Source of the DNA: an uncultured Porphyromonadaceae bacterium
GTDB taxonomy: Bacteria > Bacteroidota > Bacteroidia > Bacteroidales > Muribaculaceae
NCBI GenBank assembly: GCA_900541835.1
Contig: UQLL01000009.1
Span: forward strand, 7,974 to 71,973
Direction of reading: 5' to 3'
DNA: 64,000 bases
The stretch's first letter is position 1; every line of letters starts with the position of its first letter. The notes under the pieces are model-generated. The model did not search any database. It saw nothing but the letters and a program-made list of their open reading frames with translations, and was not told where the DNA came from. A program made the position numbers and the translations under genes. Positions 9,267 to 16,798 of the stretch are shown here, piece by piece.

Positions 9267-10571
9267 TTACTTGTTGGTCATTATCTCGAGGACGAGGGCA
9301 TCGGTGGCACGCATGGCGTCCTTGCCGATGCTGGTGAGGTTGTGGATGGTGCGGTCGACGTCCTCGCAGACTATTCCCTCGGAGCAGGAGGCGCACTGGC
9401 CGTTCATGGCCAGCAAGGCCGAGAGCATGGCAGTGCTGGTGGCCGAGGCTATCTTCATGGCGCACGAGGGCTTGGCTCCGTCGCAGAGCATTCCGGTCAG
9501 GTTGGCCACCATGTTCTTGACGGCCGCGCAGACCTGCTCGTAGCCGGCGCCCATGAGGTAGGCGATACCCGACGAGGCGCCGGTGCCGGCCACCACGCAG
9601 CCGCACAGCGCCGACAGGCGCCCCAGGCTCTGCTTGATGTATATGCTCACGAGGTTGCTCAGCGCCAGGGCTCGGAGGGTATGCTCGCGGTCGGCGTCGA
9701 CGTCGCGGGCAAAGCTCACCACGGGCATGGTGCAGGTGATGCCCTGGTTGCCGCTCCCGGAGTTGGACATGACGGCCACGGGACAGCCGCCCATGCGGGC
9801 GTCGCAGGCCGCCGAGGTGTAGGAGATCATGTGCGCCACGGGGGTGTCGCCGAAGAACTTCTTGCCCGGGCCGGCCACGATGCGGCCCAGGGAGTGGCCG
9901 TAGGAATGGCGGAAAGCCTGGTCGGCGGCATTGATGTTGAGCTGCGCGGCCCTGGCGATGAAGGCGATGCGCTCCAGCGGCGTGGTGGTGGCGAAGTCCC
10001 ACACCTGCTTAAGCGTCAGCTCCGGGTAGGCATCCGTCTCCGGACCCGCGTCGACGGAAGCACCGGCATGCCTTCCTACAGTGCGCTTGTCCTGGAGAGT
10101 GGTTCCGTCGGCCACCTCGAACACTATGTTGGTGTGGCTCTCGGAGATGACGGCGCGCGAGGTGCGGCCCTGACCTTCGGCCCGGACGTCGATGTGGAGC
10201 ACCGAGGGGGTGTCCGTGGCCAGGCGTATGCTGATGGCCCCGGTGGCAATGTATTCCTTGCCGCGCTCCACGTCCTCGGGAGTGACGCGGGCGAGGACCT
10301 CGAGGCCGTCGTCGCTACGGCCGCACAGGGCGCCGAGGGCGATGGCGATGGGAAGGCCGGTCATGCCGGTGCCGGGTATGCCCACGCCCATGGCGTTCTT
10401 GAGCATGTTGGCGCTCAGTGCCACGTCAAGCTTCTCTGGCCGGCAGCCCAGCAGCTCTGCGGCGCGCGCCACGCACAGCGCCACTGCCGCCGGCTCGGTA
10501 CAGCCCACAGCCGGCACGACCTCGCGCTGCATGAGGTCTATGATTCTCTGTGTCAGTTTCTCTTCCATCAT
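9267..10571 (-). CDS. UPF0597 / L-cysteine desulfidase (CyuA-like), L-serine dehydratase alpha-type protein
   Basis: 434 aa, cytoplasmic. The family (CyuA/YhaM) degrades L-cysteine to pyruvate, ammonia and sulfide using a [4Fe-4S] cluster and is related to iron-sulfur serine dehydratases. Visible hallmarks are VPAVGCTEPAAVALCVARAA near residue 18, the Gly-rich GVGIPGTGMTGLPIAIALGA near 60, SNSGSGNQGI near 275 and later cysteines in CGCVVAGTGASSG. Start chosen at the first of two Mets (MMEEKLTQRI); the longer frame would add a poorly matching segment. Downstream of tdk by 81 nt (with a palindromic repeat between) and followed after 7 nt by the small membrane protein. Confidence 0.85.
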   Translation of the reverse strand: MMEEKLTQRIIDLMQREVVPAVGCTEPAAVALCVARAAELLGCRPEKLDVALSANMLKNAMGVGIPGTGMTGLPIAIALGALCGRSDDGLEVLARVTPEDVERGKEYIATGAISIRLATDTPSVLHIDVRAEGQGRTSRAVISESHTNIVFEVADGTTLQDKRTVGRHAGASVDAGPETDAYPELTLKQVWDFATTTPLERIAFIARAAQLNINAADQAFRHSYGHSLGRIVAGPGKKFFGDTPVAHMISYTSAACDARMGGCPVAVMSNSGSGNQGITCTMPVVSFARDVDADREHTLRALALSNLVSIYIKQSLGRLSALCGCVVAGTGASSGIAYLMGAGYEQVCAAVKNMVANLTGMLCDGAKPSCAMKIASATSTAMLSALLAMNGQCASCSEGIVCEDVDRTIHNLTSIGKDAMRATDALVLEIMTNK

Positions 10572-10617
10572 GGTAGGTTTAAGGCTCTCAGGTGTATTTA
10601 CATAAGCGGGGATTGCG

Positions 10618-10637
10618 GATGCTCCATGGTGCATCCC
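10618..10637. repeat. Solo palindromic repeat (GGATGCTCC-AT-GGTGCATCC)
   Basis: A 9-bp near-perfect inverted repeat with a 2-nt spacer, flanked by GC on one side and CTAC on the other. It has the same architecture as the paired palindromes at 31905-31967, 38772-38858 and 52765-52827. It lies between tdk and the cyuA-like gene. Confidence 0.6.
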
Positions 10638-10652
10638 TACAGTCCGCGGAGG

Positions 10653-11279
10653 TCAGCTGTCGAGGGGGAGGGAAGTGCGCCGGGCACGCTCTATGCGCTT
10701 GTTGCGCCAGCAACGGCGGCAGACGGCCACGTAGCGCTCGTTGCCGCCGATCTCGACCTGCTGCCCCTCGGTGATGATGCCGCCGCGCGAGTCGGTGCGG
10801 GCATTGACGATGGTTTTGCGTCCGCAGTTGCAGGTGGACTTCACCTCGTCGATGGTGTCGGCTATCTCGAACAGGCGGCGGCTCCCCTCGAACAGGTGGG
10901 AGCGAAAGTCGGTGCGCAGGCCGTAGCAGACCACGCTCACGCCGGTGTCGTCGACCAGACGCGCCAGCTGGTCCACCTGCTCGGCGCTCAGGAACTGGGC
11001 TTCGTCGATGAGCACCCATTCTATCATGGCCCCGTCGGCGCCCATGCGCTCCAGAACCAGCCGGTAGACGTCCGTAGCCGGGTAGATCCAGCTGCATTCG
11101 CGCTCGATGCCGATGCGCGACCGGATCACGCTCCCGGACTCGCGAGTGTCGATGGCCGGCTTGAGGCACAGATACCCCAGGCCGCGCTCCTCGAAGTTGT
11201 ACGCCGTGGTCAGCAGCATGGCGGTCTTGGCCGAGCCCATGGTGCCATAGCGAAAGTAGAGTTTGCCTATGCGGTTCAT
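10653..11279 (-). CDS. tdk: Thymidine kinase (type II)
   Basis: ATP-dependent phosphorylation of thymidine for nucleotide salvage; cytoplasmic. 208 aa, the usual size for the homotetrameric zinc-containing class. P-loop GTMGSAKT at about 12-19, DEAQFL Walker B/lid motif near 90, CYGLRTDF near 115. Zinc site made by CNCG near 148 and CRRC near 187. Start chosen at MNRIGKLYFRYG because it matches the family N-terminus and because the -7 promoter element ends only 4 nt before this ATG. The open frame extends further upstream but that part is not family-like. Confidence 0.95.
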   Translation of the reverse strand: MNRIGKLYFRYGTMGSAKTAMLLTTAYNFEERGLGYLCLKPAIDTRESGSVIRSRIGIERECSWIYPATDVYRLVLERMGADGAMIEWVLIDEAQFLSAEQVDQLARLVDDTGVSVVCYGLRTDFRSHLFEGSRRLFEIADTIDEVKSTCNCGRKTIVNARTDSRGGIITEGQQVEIGGNERYVAVCRRCWRNKRIERARRTSLPLDS

Positions 11280-11283
11280 TTCC

Positions 11284-11292
11284 GCAAAGGTA
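11284..11292 (-). promoter_or_regulatory. -7 element abutting the tdk start codon
   Basis: TACCTTTGC on the minus strand, then GGAA and ATG. Transcription should begin at or within a few bases of the start codon, predicting a leaderless mRNA. Confidence 0.65.
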
Positions 11293-11374
11293 GTGATTTT
11301 TTCGCACACATGCAAGCCGGCGAATATTTCCGGCCACCCATGCGTTAACATTATGAATGACGAGGAATGGCTAA

Positions 11375-11890
11375 ATGAAAAGACTGACATACCTGCTGCC
11401 GGCGCTGCTGCTGATGCTGTGCGCCTGCAAGCCCACCGAGAAGAACTACCGCGCCGCCTACGAAGCCGCGCAGGCAAAGAAGGCGGCCGAGCGCGAAGCC
11501 GACGCCGAGCTGGGCCTCCCCGAGCTCACCAGCACCGAGGGGCCGCGCCGACAGCGTGTCGGGCTCGACACCGCGTACGTCTTCCGCGAGCCCCTCACGC
11601 TGCATGGCGACGCCCCCGCCAAGGGTGCCCCGGCGGCCTGCGTGGCCGTGGGGAAGTACAAGATGACGGCCAACGCCCAGAGCGACGCCGACGCCCTGAA
11701 AAAGGAGGGCTACGACGCCTTCCTGCTCGCCACGCCCCGCGGCGAGTTCTACACCTGCATCGGCTCGGCCCCCACGCTGTCAGAGGCCGTGAAGATGATG
11801 CGCGAGTTCATGCGCAAGCACCCCGGGAGGCCATACATCGGCCTGCCCGGCGAGCCGGTCATAGAGATTCCGACAGGCACAGGGCTCTGA
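11375..11890 (+). CDS. Small lipoprotein with SPOR-like C-terminal domain
   Basis: 171 aa. A lipoprotein signal peptide ends in the lipobox LCAC, acylated Cys at about residue 18. A charged Ala/Glu linker (about 22-75) precedes a C-terminal ~80-residue region (VAVGKYKMTANAQSDADALK ... PYIGLP) resembling a SPOR fold, a domain that binds denuded peptidoglycan at division septa. The SPOR assignment is by pattern (beta-alpha repeats, LKKEGYDAFLL) and is tentative. Its last 32 nt overlap, on the opposite strand, the 3' end of the glutamyl-Q tRNA(Asp) synthetase gene. Divergent from tdk. Confidence 0.7.
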   Translation: MKRLTYLLPALLLMLCACKPTEKNYRAAYEAAQAKKAAEREADAELGLPELTSTEGPRRQRVGLDTAYVFREPLTLHGDAPAKGAPAACVAVGKYKMTANAQSDADALKKEGYDAFLLATPRGEFYTCIGSAPTLSEAVKMMREFMRKHPGRPYIGLPGEPVIEIPTGTGL

Positions 11891-12803
11891 CGGCCGGCAT
11901 TTTCCGCCACGAAAACAGAGGCACGAGGTCGGGAACCGACATCGGTTCCGGCCTCGCGACCAGCCCTGCCATACAGGCCAGGATACCGAGGATTTCCCCG
12001 GGCGAACGGCGCTTGCGGAGCTCGGCCATAGACAGCGTCGCGTCGCGCTTGCTCAGCCGCTGCCCGGCGGCGTTGACCAGCAGCGGCACGTGGCCGTATG
12101 CCGGCGCCTCGTCGCCCAGGAGACCGAACAGGTATATCTGCTGGGCGGCGGAGGGGAGCAGGTCGCACCCGCGCACCACCTCGCTGACACGCATGGCGGC
12201 ATCGTCGGCCACCACCGCCAGCTGGTAGGCGAAAGCGCCGTCGGCGCGGCGCACCACGAAGTCGCCGCATTCCCCCGCCAGGTCGAAACACTGTTCCCCG
12301 AAGAGCCTGTCACAAAAGCTGACACTCTCCTCTCCAACCCACACCCTCACGGCGTTGCCGGACGTCAGCTCCACCCGGCGGGGCATTCCGGCGGGACGGC
12401 ACGTGCCGGCATACACCGGGCGGCCGTCGCTGGCATGCGGCGCCGAGGCCGCGAGCAGATCGGCACGACGGCACCCGCACGGATAGAGCAGCCCGCGCTC
12501 CGCCAGCCGCCCCAGGGCCTCCTCGTACACGCCATCCCGGAGGCTCTGCGAGTAGGGCCCGAAAGGACCACGTCCGTCCACTCCCCCCTCGTCCCACTCC
12601 AGGCCGAGCCAGAGCAGGTCATCCTCGATGAGCCTCGCATACTCGGCCCGCGACCGCTGCCGGTCCAGGTCCTCGTGGCGCAAGATCCACTTCCCACCCC
12701 TGCTCTTGACCGACAGGTAGCTGAGCAGGGCCGCCCAGACATTGCCCAGGTGCATCCGCCCGGTGGGCGACGGGGCGAATCGCCCCCTTGACAGGTCTTC
12801 CAT
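11859..12803 (-). CDS. gluQ: Glutamyl-Q tRNA(Asp) synthetase
   Basis: A truncated class I GluRS paralogue that attaches glutamate to queuosine in tRNA-Asp. 314 aa, close to the ~300 typical of GluQ and lacking the GluRS anticodon-binding domain. Visible: RFAPSPTGRMHLGN (HIGH-type signature, about 8-21), HEDLDRQRS, YPCGC near 107 and YAGTC near 130 (zinc-site cysteines), YQLAVVADDA, and the KMSKS-like RLSKRDATL near 250. The last ~10 codons overlap antisense the 3' end of the SPOR-like lipoprotein gene. The tRNA-Asp(GTC) gene, its expected substrate type, is also in this window (54988-55062). Confidence 0.9.
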   Translation of the reverse strand: MEDLSRGRFAPSPTGRMHLGNVWAALLSYLSVKSRGGKWILRHEDLDRQRSRAEYARLIEDDLLWLGLEWDEGGVDGRGPFGPYSQSLRDGVYEEALGRLAERGLLYPCGCRRADLLAASAPHASDGRPVYAGTCRPAGMPRRVELTSGNAVRVWVGEESVSFCDRLFGEQCFDLAGECGDFVVRRADGAFAYQLAVVADDAAMRVSEVVRGCDLLPSAAQQIYLFGLLGDEAPAYGHVPLLVNAAGQRLSKRDATLSMAELRKRRSPGEILGILACMAGLVARPEPMSVPDLVPLFSWRKMPAVRALCLSESL

Positions 12804-12806
12804 GCC

Positions 12807-12815
12807 GCAAAATTA
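12807..12815 (-). promoter_or_regulatory. -7 element abutting the gluQ start codon
   Basis: TAATTTTGC on the minus strand, then GGC and ATG at 12803. Predicts a leaderless transcript. Confidence 0.6.
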
Positions 12816-12835
12816 ATGATTTTCCGGCGAAATAC

Positions 12836-12867
12836 TTGCGCAGACGGAGAAAAAGCATTAACTTTGC
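12836..12867 (+). promoter_or_regulatory. Promoter of rplU-rpmA
   Basis: TTG (12836-12838), 20-nt spacer, TAACTTTGC (12859-12867): a full Bacteroidetes-type -33/-7 promoter. It leaves a leader of about 80 nt before rplU. Confidence 0.75.
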
Positions 12868-12955
12868 AGCCGCAAAAGATATATACCGCCAAGGCAGCAC
12901 AAGCGTCGCCACAACGGCGACCGCCCAACGGTCAGAACAAAGCGCATAAACCAAA
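12868..12955 (+). promoter_or_regulatory. rplU 5' leader with two mutually exclusive stems
   Basis: GTCGCC (12905-12910) can pair with GGCGAC (12916-12921). GACCG (12919-12923) can pair with CGGTC (12929-12933). The two stems share GAC at 12919-12921 and cannot both form fully. This is the architecture expected of a ribosomal-protein autoregulatory leader, but the role is inferred. Confidence 0.45.
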
Positions 12956-13276
12956 ATGTACGCTATCGTAGAAATCAAGGGACTGCAGTTCAAGGCCGAA
13001 GCCGGCAAGTACCTGTATGTCAACCATCTCGGCGATGTGAAAGAGGGCGAAGCCGTGACCTTCGACAAGGTCCTCCTCATTGACGCCGACGGCGACGTGA
13101 AAGTCGGCGCACCTGCCGTGGAAGGTGCCAAGGTGAACGCAGAGGTCCTCGAACCCCTGGTAAAGGGCGACAAGGTGATCGTCTTCAAGAAGAAGCGCCG
13201 CAAGGGCTACCGCCGCAAGAACGGCCACCGCCAGCAGTTCACCAAAGTGATGGTAAAAGAAATCGTTAACGCTTAA
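12956..13276 (+). CDS. rplU: 50S ribosomal protein L21
   Basis: 106 aa, full length. N-terminal MYAIVEIKGLQFKAEAGKYLYV and the C-terminal basic stretch KKKRRKGYRRKNGHRQQFTK are family hallmarks (23S rRNA binding, large subunit). Followed after 17 nt by rpmA, the conserved order. It has its own promoter and an ~80-nt leader. Confidence 0.98.
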   Translation: MYAIVEIKGLQFKAEAGKYLYVNHLGDVKEGEAVTFDKVLLIDADGDVKVGAPAVEGAKVNAEVLEPLVKGDKVIVFKKKRRKGYRRKNGHRQQFTKVMVKEIVNA

Positions 13277-13293
13277 AACAGGCAAACTTAGAG

Positions 13294-13557
13294 ATGGCAC
13301 ATAAAAAAGGTGTCGGCAGTTCGAAGAACGGCCGTGAATCAGAGAGCAAACGCCTCGGCGTTAAAATTTTCGGTGGCAGTAACTGCCGTGCCGGCAACAT
13401 CATCAAGCGCCAGCGCGGCACCGCCCATCACCCCGGCCTGAACGTGGGCATGGGCAAGGACCACACCCTCTACGCCCTCATCGACGGCGTGGTGGTATTC
13501 TCCACCGGCAAGGAGGGACGCAAGTTCATCAACGTGCAGCCGCACGCCGAGGCTTAA
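13294..13557 (+). CDS. rpmA: 50S ribosomal protein L27
   Basis: 87 aa, full length. MAHKKGVGSSKNGRES at the N-terminus (the tail near the peptidyl-transferase centre) and GTAHHPGLNVGMGKDHTLYA in the core. There is no N-terminal cleavable extension of the Firmicutes type. Second gene of rplU-rpmA, followed by a hairpin terminator. Confidence 0.98.
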   Translation: MAHKKGVGSSKNGRESESKRLGVKIFGGSNCRAGNIIKRQRGTAHHPGLNVGMGKDHTLYALIDGVVVFSTGKEGRKFINVQPHAEA

Positions 13558-13580
13558 GCGCCCCGCCCCACCCCCAAACG

Positions 13581-13620
13581 AGGCCGCACCCGATGCCAAT
13601 TGTCGGTGTGCGGCCTTGCT
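13581..13620 (+). terminator. Terminator after rpmA
   Basis: AGGCCGCAC (13581-13589) pairs with GTGCGGCCT (13608-13616), extended inward by CCGA/TCGG with a one-base bulge. It lies 23 nt after the rpmA stop. Confidence 0.75.
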
Positions 13621-13678
13621 ATCCCCTACCTTTCCGGCGCAACGGCAATTTTGCGTCCGTGAGCACGTTAATGAATAG

Positions 13679-14848
13679 ATGAGAACCTCTCTCGCCAAGA
13701 TACTGGCCGCGACGGCACCGGCAATGCTGCTGCCGCTGCTGTGCGCCTGCGGCAAGGACGACCCACAGCCGGAACCCCTGCAGGGCCCGGCGCGCCGCAC
13801 CGTGCTCGTCTACGGTGCCGCATTCAACTCCCTCAGCTCCGACCTCGGCAACGATATGGACGAGATGCGGCAGGGATTCCTCGACGCAGGAGCCGACGCC
13901 GACTCCTGCCGATGGCTCCTCTACCGCTGGGACTACACCTCCGACCTCCCCGGACTCTGGGAACTCCGCCGCGAGGGCAAAGCCGCCACCTGGGTGAAAC
14001 TCAAGGAGTACGACAAGTCGCGGCTCAGCACCGACCCGGAGCGCATGGCACGGGTCATCGACGACGCCGCCCACCTGGCGCCCGCCCGCGACTACGGACT
14101 CATCCTATGGAGCCACGCCTCCGGCTGGATGCCCGCCCGCCATGCCGACAAATACTCCTTCGGAGACGACTCCAGCCTCGGCAGCGACCACGCCGGGCGA
14201 TTCATGAACATCACCGACCTGGCGCAGGCCATCCCACGCGGCCGCTTCTCGTTCATCTGGGCCGACTGCTGCCACATGGGCGGCATCGAGGTGGCCTACG
14301 AGCTGCGCGGCCACTGCGACAGATACGTGGCCTATCCCACCGAAGTCATCTCCGACGGCATTCCCTACCAGCTCATGCTGCCGCAGCTGATGCGCCCCCA
14401 GACTGACATCGAGGAGGCAGCACGCACCTTCTTCGGCTACTGGGACAAGCGCGGCGGCATCAGCCGCTCGGCCACCATCAGCGTGACGCGCACCGACCAT
14501 CTGCCGGCACTCGCCGCCGCCTGCCGAGCCCTCATGCACGGCAAGCCCACGCCGCCGGCCACCGACGTGCAGGTCTACCATCGCCGCGCGACAGGACTCG
14601 GCCCCTACTACGACCTGCTCGACCTCTGCCGCGCCTATGCCGCCGGCAACGTCGCCGACCCAGCATACATGGCCGTGGCCGACGCCCTCTCCCAGACCGT
14701 GACGTACGCCGCCACCACCGACTACTTCCTGGAGCTGCGCATCGACCCCGCACGCTACTGCGGCCTCAGCTCAAACCTCTACTCCCCCACAGACAACACC
14801 GCCGGATTCTATCGGACCTACCAGTGGTATAAAGACGTACTCGAATGA
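13679..14848 (+). CDS. Clostripain-like (peptidase C11) lipoprotein
   Basis: 389 aa. Lipoprotein signal peptide with lipobox LLCAC (acylated Cys about residue 24), so probably an envelope cysteine protease. The C11 fold signature is visible: TVLVYGAAFNSL opening strand, YGLILWSHASGW containing the catalytic His (about residue 145), and FSFIWADCCHMGGIEVAYEL containing the catalytic Cys (about 200). C11 enzymes cleave after Arg/Lys and often mature autocatalytically. Its stop overlaps the MscS start by 4 nt (ATGA), and it heads a run of six closely spaced genes. Substrate is unknown. Confidence 0.88.
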   Translation: MRTSLAKILAATAPAMLLPLLCACGKDDPQPEPLQGPARRTVLVYGAAFNSLSSDLGNDMDEMRQGFLDAGADADSCRWLLYRWDYTSDLPGLWELRREGKAATWVKLKEYDKSRLSTDPERMARVIDDAAHLAPARDYGLILWSHASGWMPARHADKYSFGDDSSLGSDHAGRFMNITDLAQAIPRGRFSFIWADCCHMGGIEVAYELRGHCDRYVAYPTEVISDGIPYQLMLPQLMRPQTDIEEAARTFFGYWDKRGGISRSATISVTRTDHLPALAAACRALMHGKPTPPATDVQVYHRRATGLGPYYDLLDLCRAYAAGNVADPAYMAVADALSQTVTYAATTDYFLELRIDPARYCGLSSNLYSPTDNTAGFYRTYQWYKDVLE

Positions 14849-15975
14849 ACCAGCTGCTGACATTCATCCTGGCACAGACACCGACCAGCAACGAGAATCC
14901 CGCCGCGGACGTCCTCAAGAAAGAAGAAGAGTTCTTCGCCAGTTTCAAGGGCCTTTCCCTGGACCGCATCCTCGACAAACTCTGCAACACCCTGGTGGAC
15001 TTCGGCTTCAAGCTGCTGGTGGCCATCGTGGTGTTCTACATCGGGCGGTTCATCATCCGCAAGCTCTACAGTTTCACGCGGCGCGTGATGGAGCGGCGCG
15101 GCACCGACCCGTCGCTGTGCACATTCCTGCTGTCTCTGCTCAAGATCACCCTATACTTCATCCTGGTGGTGACCGTCATCGGCATCCTGGGCCTGGAGAC
15201 CAGCTCCTTCCTAGCCCTGTTCGCCTCGGCGGGCGTGGCCATCGGCATGGCCCTGAGCGGCACGCTGCAGAACTTCGCCGGCGGAGTCCTGATACTCCTG
15301 CTGAAGCCCTACCGCGTGGGCGACTTCATCGAGGCGCAGGGATACACCGGCACCGTCAAGGCCATACAGATCTTCAACACCGTCATCAACACCCTCGACA
15401 ACAAGGCCATCGTCATCCCCAACGGCGGACTGAGCACCGGCACCATCAACAACTACTCCATGGAGGACTACCGCCGCGTGGAGTGGACCGTGTCGCTGAG
15501 CTACGACACCGACTACGACCAGGCCAAGGCGGCCATACTCTCAATGCTCGCCGACGACCCGCGAGTGGTGCGGCAGTACATCGAGGATGACCGCATGGAG
15601 CGCCTGCAGGCCGTGCAAGTCGCCGAGCAGGAGCAGGCCCGGAACGAGGAGCAGCTCCTGGCCGACGAGGCCGCCGAGGTGAAGAAAGAAAGCTGGTGGC
15701 GCCGCCACATACGCCGGCACCGCCGCCTCGCCGCCAAAGTGCAGGAACGCATCGCACCTCCCGTGGAAGTGGAAAAGAAAGACTGCACCCCCTTCGTGGG
15801 ACTGGGAGAGATGGCCGACTCCAGCATCAACATCACCGTGCGCGCCTGGACACCCTCGGCCACCTACTGGCCCCTCTTCTTCGAAATGAACGAGCGCTTC
15901 TACAAGGAGCTGCCCAAACGGGGCTTCGCCTTCCCCTTCCCGCAGCTCGACGTGCATCTTAACCCGCAGAGCTAA
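14845..15975 (+). CDS. MscS-type mechanosensitive channel with charged insertion in the cytoplasmic domain
   Basis: 376 aa inner-membrane channel. Three membrane helices (about 50-70, 90-110 and a pore helix near 120-150 with ASAGVAIGMALSGTLQNFAGG), then the MscS beta domain (PYRVGDFIEAQGYTGTVKAI and VIPNGGLSTGTINNYS). The C-terminal alpha-beta domain is interrupted at about 248-320 by roughly 70 strongly charged residues (EQEQARNEEQ, RRHIRRHRR) before resuming at SSINITVRAWT. Ordinary MscS lacks this insert. Translationally coupled to the C11 protease gene (4-nt overlap); SGNH gene 9 nt downstream. Confidence 0.92.
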   Translation: MNQLLTFILAQTPTSNENPAADVLKKEEEFFASFKGLSLDRILDKLCNTLVDFGFKLLVAIVVFYIGRFIIRKLYSFTRRVMERRGTDPSLCTFLLSLLKITLYFILVVTVIGILGLETSSFLALFASAGVAIGMALSGTLQNFAGGVLILLLKPYRVGDFIEAQGYTGTVKAIQIFNTVINTLDNKAIVIPNGGLSTGTINNYSMEDYRRVEWTVSLSYDTDYDQAKAAILSMLADDPRVVRQYIEDDRMERLQAVQVAEQEQARNEEQLLADEAAEVKKESWWRRHIRRHRRLAAKVQERIAPPVEVEKKDCTPFVGLGEMADSSINITVRAWTPSATYWPLFFEMNERFYKELPKRGFAFPFPQLDVHLNPQS

Positions 15976-15984
15976 CCCACTGTA

Positions 15985-16788
15985 ATGAATCCGACAACCA
16001 TCTTCCTGATAGCCCTGAGCCTCTGCCTGGGGGGTAGCGTCAGCGGCCTGTCAGCGCAGACGCCTAAGCCGCACGTCGTTTTCCTCGGCGACAGCAATAC
16101 CTGGAACGGCGGCGACGACGTCTCCAAGCCCCGTGCATGGAGCTACTGGCTGGCTAAGAATCTGCTACCGGCGTCGGCACGCAGCTACGCCCGCTCCGGC
16201 GCCACCTGGACCAACAATGCCGACACGCCCGTCGACACGGCCTACTATACCGAACTTCTCGACGACCGCAACGTGCTCTACCAGCAGGCCGCCCGCCTGA
16301 TCGGGGCGCACAAGGCGGGCCAGCAGGCCACCCCCGGCCTCATATTCGTATGCGCCGGCACCAACGACGCCTGGTTCCGTGCCAAGCGCCCCGGTCTCTA
16401 CTCCGAAACCGTGGAACAGGCATACGCCCGCCCCATGACGACGGCCACCAAACCCTCCGAGGCCACGTCGCTGGCCGCCTCCGCCCGCCTCACCCTCATG
16501 CTGCTGCGGGAGGCCTTCCCGCAGGCAAAGATTATCGTTGTCACCTCTCCATACTGCGTGCAGGCGCCCAAAGCCGAAATCGACAGGGTGGCAGAGACGC
16601 TGCAGCAGTGCGCCGCCCTCTCCGGCGTCTACTGCACCCGTACCGAACGCACCAGCGGCATCGACCCCGTCAAGGAGCAGACCAAGAAGGAACTCACCGT
16701 CGACGGAGTGCACACCTCCGAAAACGGCGCCTGGCAGCTCGCCAACTGTGTCTACAACTTCATGGCTTTTAATAATCTACTGAACTAA
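15985..16788 (+). CDS. Secreted SGNH/GDSL-family hydrolase
   Basis: 267 aa. Signal peptide (about 1-24, ending GLSAQ). Block I VVFLGDSNTWNGG has the nucleophile Ser in GDSN, block III is FVCAGTNDAW, and block V DGVHTSENG has the Asp-His pair. SGNH enzymes of this type deacylate or acylate surface glycans. It lies immediately before the MBOAT and DHHW genes, which supports a role in cell-surface polysaccharide O-acylation or turnover (inference). Tight spacing: 9 nt from MscS, 10 nt to MBOAT. Confidence 0.88.
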   Translation: MNPTTIFLIALSLCLGGSVSGLSAQTPKPHVVFLGDSNTWNGGDDVSKPRAWSYWLAKNLLPASARSYARSGATWTNNADTPVDTAYYTELLDDRNVLYQQAARLIGAHKAGQQATPGLIFVCAGTNDAWFRAKRPGLYSETVEQAYARPMTTATKPSEATSLAASARLTLMLLREAFPQAKIIVVTSPYCVQAPKAEIDRVAETLQQCAALSGVYCTRTERTSGIDPVKEQTKKELTVDGVHTSENGAWQLANCVYNFMAFNNLLN

Positions 16789-16798
16789 CTGCATAGGG

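Noticed and set aside
9342..11348. Plus-strand open frame of about 668 codons
   Set aside because: Antisense to the cyuA-like and tdk genes, both well supported by conserved motifs.
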